A DNA stretch of 64,000 nucleotides from Lineus longissimus (lineage: Eukaryota; Nemertea; Pilidiophora; Heteronemertea; Lineidae). This document shows positions 46,601 through 52,974 of this stretch, piece by piece. The notes below the pieces were generated by a model. That model was not told where the DNA came from. It made no database searches and worked only from the letters and a program-made list of their open reading frames with translations. Every line of letters begins with the position of its first letter. Positions within the stretch are counted from its first letter, which is position 1. The position numbers were made by a program, and so were the translations under genes. Where the stretch lies: the NCBI RefSeq assembly GCF_910592395.1, contig NC_088312.1, positions 10,540,001 to 10,604,000 of the forward strand, in the 5' to 3' direction.

Positions 46601-47897
46601 CAAGAATTCAACTGTCCATTCAATTTCAAATGCAAGAAATTGAAAATACTTACAAATCCTGTTTCTGGGTCGAAGACCGCTACTGTGAATTCTAATCCAA
46701 AATGCTCCAAAAATTCCCTAACCAGAGCCGTAGTTACTCGACCTGAAACACATAGACGTTGAATAAATGAAGTGAAGCATCTTGGATTTGACAAAAACCC
46801 GAGGGATGCTTTTATAAATTATTACTTTCCATCGACCTAGTCATTGAGCAAAACTAATCAGCATGAGTGATCCCTGAGGGTTGAAAAGAAAGTTTCTATG
46901 ACCCATGTACCCTTTTATCATGCTGAGTAACCCTGCATTATCCCCCCCCCCCTACAAAGAAATTATTTTCCCTCTTTAAAGGGTGAACCTGCCAACAATA
47001 CAAATGTTTACTAACCTTCTTTTGTACTGATAAACTTCTGGAAATCCTTATTTACAAAGGGCTGTTTTGACTGAAAAGAGGAAAGACACTGAAGCTAGTA
47101 AAATACCCTGCATTACAAAAGAATATTTCATTATTGGCCAATGCATCTTTAATTTACATCAGGGTGCTGCACCCTGTCCTTTATACCTACCCTAATTGAT
47201 TCTTGTTCTTCTAATGCAAGGAACACACTCGACCTCAGCTGAGCCTGCAAGATAGAATAAAACATTTCATGTACATGTACATGTATACTGAACTGGAAAC
47301 ACATGCGACCCAGAACTTTCGCCCTCCAGATCACATACACAGTGGCATCTGCTGCATGAAAGTAGTTTTTTTAATGCTTGTGACACAACCCGGAGTGTAC
47401 CCATTCAATTTAGGGTACATGTAGGCCAATGGCAATGCCAATGCCTGGGTCAGCTTCGTGACTTCAACAAGGGTCTGTTACCCGTACCGTTTCCAACGCA
47501 TAACTATTACCAATGGGCCTGGCCTACCAGCCTCGTTGGCAATTTGCCTCTATTCTGATCAGCTTCCCCAGTGGCGAAATAAGGTTAGCCATAGCTGTGT
47601 AGTGTATTGTACTGCATGTAATGTACTGTACTGTACTGCATGTACTGCGCGTGCATTCCTGCTGTGCATTCTCGATATTCCATTCACAAAAATTTGGCAA
47701 CGGCTACGCGCGAATTTTAAAAGGTGGTTAGAGGCATCATTTATACTTCGATTGCCGCGAAAATTGACAGGAATGATCTTTTTTATATATATTTCAAGAA
47801 TATTTGCATCATGTACCCTTATTTTGCCCAAGACCCCGTTGGCTTCAAGAGTTTGGGCTACCAAATCCCTCAATTCCGTATCTTCGTCGGCGGACAT
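33460..47897 (-). CDS. CEP43: CEP43 (FOP/FGFR1OP), centriolar protein with an EF-hand pair
   Basis: Sixteen exons on the minus strand: 47897-47817, 47244-47191, 47070-47016, 46742-46654, 46288-46142, 44300-44265, 42397-42270, 42095-42034, 41005-40851, 39656-39466, 37092-37036, 36814-36645, 36236-36165, 35737-35689, 35487-35358, 33540-33460. They sum to 1557 nt, 518 residues plus TGA, with every phase consistent. N-terminus EDTELRDLVAQTLEANGVL and VFLALEEQE match the FOP dimerisation region; residues about 63-93 form the LisH motif (REFLEHFGLEFTVAVFDPET). The tail matches human FOP (PFFDDPPPKPAK, MSIAEEIDEEIDED, FDDLTQD, DYVEDV). FOP acts at centriolar satellites and basal bodies in microtubule anchoring and ciliogenesis. 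Residues about 155-240 form two canonical EF-hands absent from the ~399-aa human protein as recalled, which accounts for the extra length. Confidence 0.95.
33700..34812 (+). repeat. Interspersed repeat of three ~300-bp units ending in a palindrome
   Basis: GACCTCTGTGACCTTGA recurs at 33841, 34150 and 34451 (spacing 309 and 301). Each unit repeats GTACCTATGATAT-like, TTTGGCCCCTGG, CCAAACTTCGGT, AAGGGGTACATGTGTAC and GAAACGTGCC blocks. The right end is a GACGAC-rich microsatellite (about 34724-34768) then AGCTCACCTCTGCTAAGAGG with TGAGCT, a near-perfect palindrome at 34787-34812. The left end also carries GTGCTCACCT. It lies in CEP43 intron 15 and has no coding frame. Confidence 0.8.
35358..35487 (-). 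CDS. CEP43: CEP43 coding exon 15
   Basis: Acceptor ATTTCAG, donor GTAAGT after GGT. Encodes ISKLSARSEKSENKSMSIAE then an acidic EEIDEEIDEDISG run, equivalent to the human RSEKSEISIGEEIEED segment. Phase 0 out. Confidence 0.94.
35689..35737 (-). CDS. CEP43: CEP43 coding exon 14
   Basis: 49-nt exon, acceptor CTTTCAG, donor GTAAGT. Encodes VPEDDDYDDDFITSS, matching human GEDDDYVDDFNSTS. Confidence 0.92.
36165..36236 (-). CDS. CEP43: CEP43 coding exon 13
   Basis: 72-nt exon, acceptor TATGCAG, donor GTAAGT. Encodes NGKPSDLEKDIKAIDRRIAD and LGF, a short predicted helix like human LKDLKLISDKIGSLGLG. Confidence 0.92.
36645..36814 (-). CDS. CEP43: CEP43 coding exon 12
   Basis: Acceptor CTTTCAG, donor GTAAGT. 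Encodes a Ser/Gly/Leu-rich low-complexity linker (SGSGTVGMSSLKDLPALGEK, LGNLRDAPPLPGMESKKK), recalling the human SSLAGAPSLKDSESK repeats. Confidence 0.93.
37036..37092 (-). CDS. CEP43: CEP43 coding exon 11
   Basis: 57-nt exon, acceptor GTTAACAG, donor GTAAGG. Encodes a basic Asn/Gly/Lys-rich linker, IRATNKNGAGGHLKNNKT. Supported by splice sites and phase rather than strong similarity. Confidence 0.75.
39466..39656 (-). CDS. CEP43: CEP43 coding exon 10
   Basis: Acceptor CTTTCAG, donor GTCAGT. Encodes a Ser/Lys-rich linker (SPPSSLSIDTKNKRN) and DPEDDPFFDDPPPKPAKQYA, the conserved human GDSFFDDPIPKPEKTY motif. Confidence 0.94.
39764..40659 (+). mobile_element. TA-flanked MITE copy 6, split by a piggyBac-like insertion
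   Basis: The left part is 39764-39893 (TACAGTGGAACCTACCTTAG to CTCTCTATTAA) and the right part about 40604-40659 (TTAAGGACATCACTTGTCAG to GGTTCTACTGTA). Together they make one standard ~180-bp element interrupted at its internal TTAA. Confidence 0.9.
39894..40603. mobile_element. piggyBac-like non-autonomous element (710 bp)
   Basis: Flanked by TTAA at 39890-39893 and 40604-40607. Termini CCCTTTCGCTGCG and CGCAGCGAAAGGG are 13-bp inverted repeats starting with CCC, typical of piggyBac. The interior has a short plus-strand start near 40148 (MPQSRVRRTAESIIDEIVNS) that hits a stop soon after, then acidic residues in the same general region. This might be a decayed transposase N-terminus; that last point is inference. 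The host MITE proves insertion, because its interrupted sequence rejoins exactly at TTAA. Confidence 0.9.
40851..41005 (-). CDS. CEP43: CEP43 coding exon 9 (end of EF-hand 2 and linker)
   Basis: Acceptor TTTTCAG, donor GTTCGT. Begins GIEFDEFLAMYKRLFILCKS, completing the second EF-hand and its exiting helix. Ends NSPTKKMDTSHSKIPSAASQ, which resembles human SPPKSPEG...TTPSKIP. This anchors the EF-hand exons within the FOP gene and not in a separate gene. Confidence 0.92.
41195..41418 (-). mobile_element. tRNA-derived SINE
   Basis: Read on the minus strand it starts GGAGCCGCTGTGGTGTAGTGG with an A-box-like TGGTGTAGTGG (41408-41398) and a B-box GGTTCGATCCC (41364-41354). These are pol III promoter spacings of a tRNA head. 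A body with CACCCAGGTGTATAAATGGG follows, a core seen in marine invertebrate SINEs. It is not an intact tRNA: the 3' acceptor pairing is missing. Confidence 0.8.
41560..41722 (+). mobile_element. TA-flanked MITE copy 7
   Basis: TACAGTGGAACCTCCCTTAG to GAGAGGTTCGACTGTA; lacks one internal repeat block. In CEP43 intron 8. Confidence 0.88.
42034..42095 (-). CDS. CEP43: CEP43 coding exon 8 (EF-hand 2 start)
   Basis: 62-nt exon, acceptor TTTCTTTCAG, donor GTAAGT. Encodes NMLERYVNDEFRAVDRDFSN. The loop D-R-D-F-S-N-G-I-E-F-D-E (residues 212-223) spans this junction and has standard 12-residue spacing, with Asp at 1 and 3, Ser at 5, Ile at 8 and Glu at 12. Confidence 0.92.
42270..42397 (-). CDS. CEP43: CEP43 coding exon 7 (EF-hand 1)
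   Basis: Acceptor CTTGTAG, donor GTGAGT. Encodes DLTSRQIADARKKFAYYDKD then NSGYIDKDELRNLFTDMF. Loop DKDNSGYIDKDE (residues 172-183) is a textbook calcium-binding EF loop: acidic at 1, 3 and 9, Gly at 6, Ile at 8, Glu at 12. Confidence 0.93.
43637..43662 (+). repeat. Poly-G tract, 26 bases
   Basis: Uninterrupted G run in CEP43 intron 6, preceded by a duplicated GGGGAACAAGGATATT-like string. Confidence 0.9.
44265..44300 (-). CDS. CEP43: CEP43 coding exon 6 (36-nt microexon)
   Basis: Acceptor ATTTTCTTACAG, donor GTATAT; reads LGSEAEYVKIPK in phase 0 on both sides. It can therefore be included or skipped without a frameshift. No counterpart is obvious in human FOP. Support is splice sites and phase only. 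Confidence 0.55.
46005..46131 (+). mobile_element. Foldback-element arm abutting a CEP43 splice donor
   Basis: About eight tandem units of CGGGGACGAATTTTCC type, ending TTTTCCTGTAACC, the exact complement of the GGTTACAGGAAAA terminus at 1371. Only one arm is present. Its terminus is about nine bases from the donor of CEP43 exon 5 (GT at 46141-46140), so nearly all of that intron start is element DNA. Confidence 0.85.
46142..46288 (-). CDS. CEP43: CEP43 coding exon 5
   Basis: Acceptor ATTTCAG, donor GTAAGT. Encodes KDEYEGRESLSRELNIVNSN, then GPLLAQVVRTSADPTVSRSK. Equivalent to human LEGRENLARDLGI and GGPLLLEVIRR. Phase 0 at both ends. Confidence 0.95.
46654..46742 (-). CDS. CEP43: CEP43 coding exon 4 (LisH motif)
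   Basis: Acceptor GTTTCAG, donor GTAAGT. Encodes RVTTALVREFLEHFGLEFTV and AVFDPETGF, the core of the FOP LisH dimerisation motif. Confidence 0.95.
47016..47070 (-). CDS. CEP43: CEP43 coding exon 3
   Basis: Acceptor TTTTCAG, donor GTTAGT. Encodes SKQPFVNKDFQKFISTKE, matching human KTPLVNESLKKFLNTKD. Confidence 0.93.
47191..47244 (-). CDS. CEP43: CEP43 coding exon 2
   Basis: 54-nt exon, acceptor CTTGCAG, donor GTAGGT. Encodes AQLRSSVFLALEEQESIR, nearly the same as human AELRAAVFLALEEQE. Confidence 0.95.
47817..47897 (-). CDS. CEP43: CEP43 coding exon 1
   Basis: ATG at 47897-47895; encodes MSADEDTELRDLVAQTLEAN and GVLGKIR; donor GTACAT. Human FOP has a longer Ala-rich start before EEDTELRDLL. 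The 165-codon plus-strand frame over this exon is an antisense shadow. Confidence 0.94.
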
Positions 47898-48230
47898 CTT
47901 GAAATTTTGTATACAGGCTCAGCCCCTCAGATTCGTAAATAAAAAAATCAAATGAATTGAATGCTACTGTTGTTTCGGTATATAATAATAATAATTTATA
48001 AATTTTGTGAATAATTTATTTGTCATAAAGTAATCAAAAGTCTATCTCGTGTTATTTACGAACCGAAGGTCATGTAAATTTAGTTTCACTTTTTTTGGAA
48101 AGAGGGCAACACTTCCATGACTTCAGTTCATGAGTTGGAAGATTTTCAATTTTCCCCCCTGATTATTTCATATTTTTGTTGTAATTTCGTGAGAATAAAC
48201 TATTGACAACCATACAAACATTAAGTTAAC
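47898..48230. promoter_or_regulatory. Head-to-head intergenic region of CEP43 and gene 3
   Basis: 333 bp separates the two start codons on opposite strands, so it must hold both 5' UTRs and a shared or bidirectional promoter. It is AT-rich with ATAATAATAATAATTTATAA near 47982. I see no clear RFX X-box, which would be expected for a ciliary gene, and no CpG-rich core. Confidence 0.6.
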
Positions 48231-48500
48231 ATGCTAGTCTATGTGTTGGCGGCAGTTGGTGGATTCATAGCGCTAAATTTTGCGTTTAAGAAGGATCCAA
48301 AGCCAGTGAATGGTGTGTACTCTCAACCTGGCAAACTGTACACACTGAAGTATTGGTTCTTCTATTTCCTGTTTAACATTCGTCGTTGGAGAAATGAGCG
48401 CGCTAATGCAAGCACTGATGTTGCCGGCTATGGCAGAAAGTCTAGAAACTCTGTCGAAGACATGGAGAAGCCACAGAAGCTGCCCCAAGAACATCCAAAA
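48231..48500 (+). CDS. Gene 3 exon 1
   Basis: ATG at 48231, donor GTATGT at 48501, 90 codons, phase 0. Carries the N-terminal hydrophobic anchor and a Ser/Lys/Glu-rich hydrophilic end. Confidence 0.85.
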
Positions 48501-51500
48501 GTATGTTGGCATCGATGACGATATCGTCGTATCGACGAGTCGATATTGTCTACTCGTATTGATACTGATAGCCGACCACCACATCACATGCAATAAACAA
48601 TACCCTCGAAAATCAGCCAGTGCCAGTGGGTCATAACAAATGCAGGTTAACGCTGCTGGCTACCACGCAATAGGGCCCGGGTTTGATCCCGGGGAGAACC
48701 AAGGATTGAATGAATTTCTGGATGAACCGGCATGGCTTTCAAGGATCTAAAATTCCTGTCCTACAAAACTTTGTGACATGACGCACAGCTAAAAAAATGT
48801 CGGAGTCTGTCGGATGAGACAAAAAAACGTGATCCTTTTACCTGAGAGTGTCTACCTCTTGAAATTCCAGGCTGTTGATGCTGTGTACTTCAATGGTGGG
48901 AATGCCAATGATGACTTCTTTGTAACAGCAACAGCTAGAAGGCATGATAACCTGGTCCAAACTATTCTTATGTTAAGGGTGAGTAGAACAATCTCTGTAT
49001 TGAAGCCACCTTCATTTAGATGCTCTCCTTGTTACATTGTAAAAGAGGTAAATTAGTGTGGTTTAACCTGAATTACCAAATACTGACCAATAGAGAAATG
49101 TCAGTCCGCTTTGGAGAGAGCCATCTGTAAGGGAAAAGGAAAATTATTTTCTTGATATAGTGATCTGGTTGTCAATTTTAGAGTGGTCCTCTAAAGATCT
49201 ACTCGTCAAATATTGAATTATCCTGACTACTTTCTGGGCAAAGCGTTTAAGTTAGATAGTCCCACTTGTTTTTAGCCTACGGTTAGGTGTTTGAAGCTGA
49301 ACTAGATTTCAAAACATTACACCAATCAATTGCAATGTATCTATCATGCGTATCATGTGTTTTGCCCTATATGATTCAGTCATCGTTATCAGGACTTGCA
49401 GGCTCACAATGCCAGCAACATCTCGTGAAATAAGACTCTTGAGTATTTTTCAGTTGTCTGATATTGGATTATTTGAGTTGCCATGCCTACCGGACACCAA
49501 CATTTACGTCAAAGATGGGACCAAGTTTGGAACAGATAACCTAATCATTGAGTGTGTAGAAGCAATGAAAAAATGGAAAATCAAGTACGATGGAAAAATG
49601 AGGTAAGTTCAGAGACATGCTGGACCAGAGTATTGGGATTGGCCTATGGTTCACAGTGTGAAGTCCTTGCAGCTGTCATTGTCTTTGAGGCAAAGCGAGG
49701 CAGCCACGCAAGACGGAGGCAGTGGAGGGCGATCTGTGCTGGAGATGAAGCCAATAGGCTTAGCTCAAAAGCTGACAAGCTGTCTGTCCTTGGAGTGATG
49801 CTTCATTTTAAAAACGACATCTTTTAATGTATTGTGCATATGTCATTCCAGATTCACAAATAAAGATAAAGAAGTGAAAGAAGTGAATGTGAAGTTTGAT
49901 TTAGACTGGACGGCCACCACACCCTTTTTTGATTTCGACACTGACATGCACTGGAAAACACTCTGTGATGCTATGGCGAGAGAGAAATGGTCGACGGAGT
50001 TCTTTGATCAGCTTCGAAGGTAAAAATCCATAGCATAAAAGTTTCAAGAAATTTCTTAAGGATCTGTTGACCTTTCTGAGGTGAAACTTTTTGTCTTTGA
50101 GGCTTCAAGCTATTATGAGATGCTCCCTTTGTATTTGATGTTTACAGCCTCGCATGTTGACCTGCCTCTGTCGCATTAGATTTTTACAGTTATTACAGCG
50201 GTCTTACATGCTTGTTGTTCACTTTTTACAGTGCCCATCAAACCCATTATGAACAATTTGGCAAGATTGAGGGGACTTTCGATATAGAGGGTGTTGGTGA
50301 GAAAACACTTTCTTTTTCTGGTGTGAGGGACCACAGTTATGGTAAGTAGGCCTCAGGTCAAGGTTTTCACCAGAAATTATTTTGAGGGCAATAATCATGG
50401 ATCTTTCCCCTGTAAATTTTTTCAGTCAGCCATTTTGTTGGATTTATGAATATAAACCCTGTGTCCTTTTCTACTCTTTTTTACTCTTTTTATTTTGAGT
50501 TAGTTCAGTGAGGTTGATTTCGAACACTAATACAGAGTTCATTTTGAATCCTGAACACAAAAGCTTGTTGTGTTTCTAGCATGGTGCCATTATTGGAGGA
50601 GTGTCTGCGCTTTTGGGCGATAAATACATAAAAAAATGATAATGGTGTCATTTCTACAGGTAATGTGCGCAACTGGTATGACTTGTACCGGTACGCCATG
50701 CAGTATCTCACTCTGAGTGATGGCACCTCTATCCTCGTTGGACACATCTGCATGATGCCTACTTTCAAACGGTAAGATTTTCCTCGAGTAGATTTTCTTG
50801 ACCTGTTAATGACTCCCTGCTGCATGTCTCAATGATGCATTTGCTCAGGAGGAGAAATAGTGCAAGATACTGCTGTATAGGCACTGACGTATACAGTAGA
50901 ACCTCTATATTAAGGACACCCTCAGGACTGACAAGTGCTGTCCTTAATAGAGTGGTGTCCTGATTAGAGAGGTCAAATTGAATGGAAATAACCAATTTGT
51001 GACCAAAACTAGTGTCCTTAATAGAGAGGTTGTCCTTATTAGAGAGGTGTCCGCTTAGAGAGGTTCTACAGAAGTTAAATTTGCTGAGTTGAGGCCTGAT
51101 CTAATGAAAATCCACAGAAACATTATTTCAAAATTTTGGTAAACACTTCCAGAAGTCTGACATGTTGCACCCCTTGTAGCTAGCGAAGATTAACCGAAGC
51201 GACAGTCCAAGGTCTAGTGACGAGTGAATCAGAGCGACAGTGTTGTTTTATTTCTAGACTTATTGTCGGCTACGTAATCCATCCTGATGAGAGAATAGAT
51301 GTTGTGGAGTCGTGTGACCTTGAACTCTACAAGTGGGGAGAAGACGGTGAAGACCCAGAGGTGTTTGATTTCAACTTCAAAGCAGGTGAGCCGTTTCTAA
51401 TCTTCAAGAAAAAAGTACAAATTGCAAAAATTTGAAAGACGACCCCTGTTGGTTACATATATACGAAAATAAATTGAGTTAAAGGTTGCCGAGTGTCAGT

Positions 51501-52974
51501 CTTGTGATTTAGAGTTGGGTGGATCAGGTCACAACTTGGTTTGAAATATTGTAGTATGCTTTAAAGCAGAACCCAGGGACCCTCTTTGGAATAATAACAA
51601 TCCCCAGAGAAGCAAACACAAGTACGTGCAAGACTTGAAACAAGCTTAATAGAAGCACCAGATACCCTCTAAACCAACCTGTTAATCCAAGCTAGATAAG
51701 CAAGGTCATCAAATGCGATTAATAAAACATGGATTATGCCCACTGTCTTGGAAGAGCAAACATTGAGAATGAATGTATAACTAATTGGATTGTGAATGAA
51801 TAAATCGGTGATTGATTAAGTCATTCTGTTTTCCTGTCTGATTGGTATTCTGTCTATAGAGCGTAACTCTGCACAGGTGCCATTGTAAGCCGTCACTCCT
51901 CCATGCCATAGGCGTAGAAAGTGCAACTGGTTGCCTCAGTGAAAGTCTACAGATACTGAAATGTTCAAAGTGGCAGTTCAAAGTTACACTAAGCGGAGTT
52001 GGCAGCTGCCACCCCCACCCCCCTCTCAGATCTATCTCCTTCCCCCTCCCCCCTCCCCCGGCCTCAGTTTTCCACTCATCCAACATATGTAAAGTTGGAA
52101 CATCTTCATTACTTTTAGAATAAGGATTTGCATTTGCAGGTGGCAAGAATTATCACCTTGAATGTCGAAGTTGTTGAAAATGTTCAAAGTGGCATTTCAA
52201 AGTTACACTAAGAGTGGGCAGCTGCCACCCCCACCCCCCTCAGATCTATCTCCTTCCCCGCTCCCCCCTCCCCCGGCCTCAGTTTCCCACTTATTCAACA
52301 TATGTAATGTTAGTACTTCTTCATTACTTTTAGAATAAGGATTTGCATTTGCAGGTGACAAGAATTATCACCTTGAATGTCGACGTCTCGATTCGGTCAG
52401 ATTCTACATGGGTATTGACTGGTCTGCCCGTATTCATGAGAGGTTCTGCAAGTTTGTGGTGAATGGAGTAGAGGGCTGGGGCATAAGTGAATGGGATTAT
52501 AGGTTAGTATGACGTAGAGAACCTCTCTTAGTGGACACCCCTCCATTAAGGACAACCTCTCTGTTAACGACACTAGTTTTGGTCCCAAATGGGTTGTTTC
52601 CATAGAGAGGTTCTACTGTAATTACATTCCATCTCTATCATATCGAATAGGAGTAATGCCAGGAGTTATTTATTGTCACTCTTGCACAGTTAAGCAACCC
52701 ACAGACAAGGAATTTTAATCGCTGTGACTTGTGATTGCATGTGACAAAATATGGTCGTTTCTGGCTGACTCGTTCTTGGATATTGAGCTTGAGTTAATCT
52801 CTCCTTTCCTAAATTGATTCCTTCGACGTCATAAATCATGAAAATGTTCCATAAATAGTAAATAAACCATACCAAAGCCTCCCTTCTAGGAGGTGCTGCC
52901 AGCTATATTCTGAATTGGAACTATTCTTTTGCAGGAGAGATGGAGGCAACCCAAACCTGAAACCGAAGGAATAG
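48231..52974 (+). CDS. Membrane-anchored CrtC/AttH lipocalin-like family protein (410 aa)
   Basis: Nine exons: 48231-48500, 48871-48978, 49454-49602, 49852-50019, 50232-50341, 50660-50771, 51258-51385, 52355-52502, 52935-52974; 1233 nt in consistent phase, TAG stop. Residues 1-18 (MLVYVLAAVGGFIALNFA) look like a signal anchor followed by lysines. A hydrophobic WFFYFLFNIRRW segment near 42-53 follows. The key motif GVRDHSYGNVRNW (262-274) resembles the G-x-R-D-H-S-W-G-x-R-x-W signature of CrtC/AttH-type and DUF2804/DUF7064-like proteins, built of two lipocalin-like barrels. The C-terminus has WGISEWDY. Substrate unknown. A related region may precede the PEP-synthase-like domain of some invertebrate proteins, but no such domain is present here. 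Family call is inference from the motif. Confidence 0.82.
48625..48770 (+). mobile_element. Possible tRNA-derived SINE fragment
   Basis: GGGCCCGGGTTTGATCCCGG contains a B-box-like GGTTTGATCCC, with TTAACGCTGCTGGCTACCAC upstream where an A box would be. In gene 3 intron 1. Boundaries and family are uncertain. Confidence 0.35.
48871..48978 (+). CDS. Gene 3 exon 2
   Basis: Acceptor ATTCCAG, donor GTGAGT. Encodes AVDAVYFNGGNANDDFFVTA then RRHDNLVQTILMLR; the start of the first beta-rich domain. Phase 0 both sides. Confidence 0.88.
49454..49602 (+). CDS. Gene 3 exon 3
   Basis: Acceptor TTTTTCAG, donor GTAAGT. Encodes LSDIGLFELPCLPDTNIYVK and ECVEAMKKWKIKYDGKM. Confidence 0.88.
49852..50019 (+). 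CDS. Gene 3 exon 4
   Basis: Acceptor ATTCCAG, donor GTAAAA. Encodes FTNKDKEVKEVNVKFDLDWT, TPFFDFDTDMHW and MAREKWSTEFFDQLR. Confidence 0.88.
50232..50341 (+). CDS. Gene 3 exon 5 (RDHS motif)
   Basis: Acceptor TTTACAG, donor GTAAGT. Encodes AHQTHYEQFGKIEGTFDIEG and LSFSGVRDHSY; the glycine after Tyr is split over the junction. Confidence 0.9.
50660..50771 (+). CDS. Gene 3 exon 6
   Basis: Acceptor TTCTACAG, donor GTAAGA. Encodes NVRNWYDLYRYAMQYLTLSD and SILVGHICMMPTFK, completing the signature motif. Confidence 0.9.
50892..51070 (-). mobile_element. TA-flanked MITE copy 8
   Basis: TACAGTAGAACCTCTATATT to GAGAGGTTCTACA; nearly full length, in gene 3 intron 6, about 120 bp after the exon 6 donor. 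Confidence 0.9.
51258..51385 (+). CDS. Gene 3 exon 7
   Basis: Acceptor TTTCTAG, donor GTGAGC. Encodes LIVGYVIHPDERIDVVESCD and GEDPEVFDFNFKA. The leftover G joins GT from exon 8. Confidence 0.9.
51959..52383 (+). repeat. Tandem duplication of the exon 8 splice acceptor region
   Basis: 51959-52168 and 52178-52383 are near-identical copies about 215 bp apart. Both begin AAATGTTCAAAGTGGCA, hold a C-rich CCACCCCCACCCCCCT tract and TACTTTTAGAATAAGGATTT, and end in TTTGCAG plus the first 29 bases of exon 8 up to GAATGTCGA. Only the downstream copy continues into the real exon. Differences are small, so the duplication looks recent. Confidence 0.95.
52140..52177 (+). pseudogene. Duplicated decoy 5' end of gene 3 exon 8
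   Basis: The upstream TTTGCAG (52133-52139) is followed by GTGGCAAGAATTATCACC. Splicing from exon 7 here would read GGKNYHLECRSC then TGA at 52175-52177, giving a protein of about 361 residues without its C-terminal WGISEWDY block. Whether it is used is unknown. Confidence 0.75.
52355..52502 (+). CDS. Gene 3 exon 8
   Basis: Acceptor ATTTGCAG (the downstream copy of a duplicated site), donor GTTAGT. Encodes DKNYHLECRRLDSVRFYMGI and FCKFVVNGVEGWGISEWDY. Confidence 0.9.
52512..52620 (+). mobile_element. TA-flanked MITE copy 9 (internally deleted)
   Basis: GAGAACCTCTCTTAGTGGAC, then CACTAGTTTTGGTCCCAAAT, then a jump to ATAGAGAGGTTCTACTGTA. The middle third is missing. Begins about ten bases after the exon 8 donor of gene 3. 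Confidence 0.85.
52935..52974 (+). CDS. Gene 3 exon 9 (C-terminus)
   Basis: Acceptor TTTTGCAG; encodes RDGGNPNLKPKE and TAG stop at 52972-52974. Frame fits the AG left from exon 8. A candidate poly(A) signal AATAAA is at 53715-53720. Confidence 0.8.

Noticed and set aside
47458-47955. 165-codon plus-strand frame
   Set aside because: Antisense to CEP43 exon 1 and its intron, where the minus strand is clearly coding.
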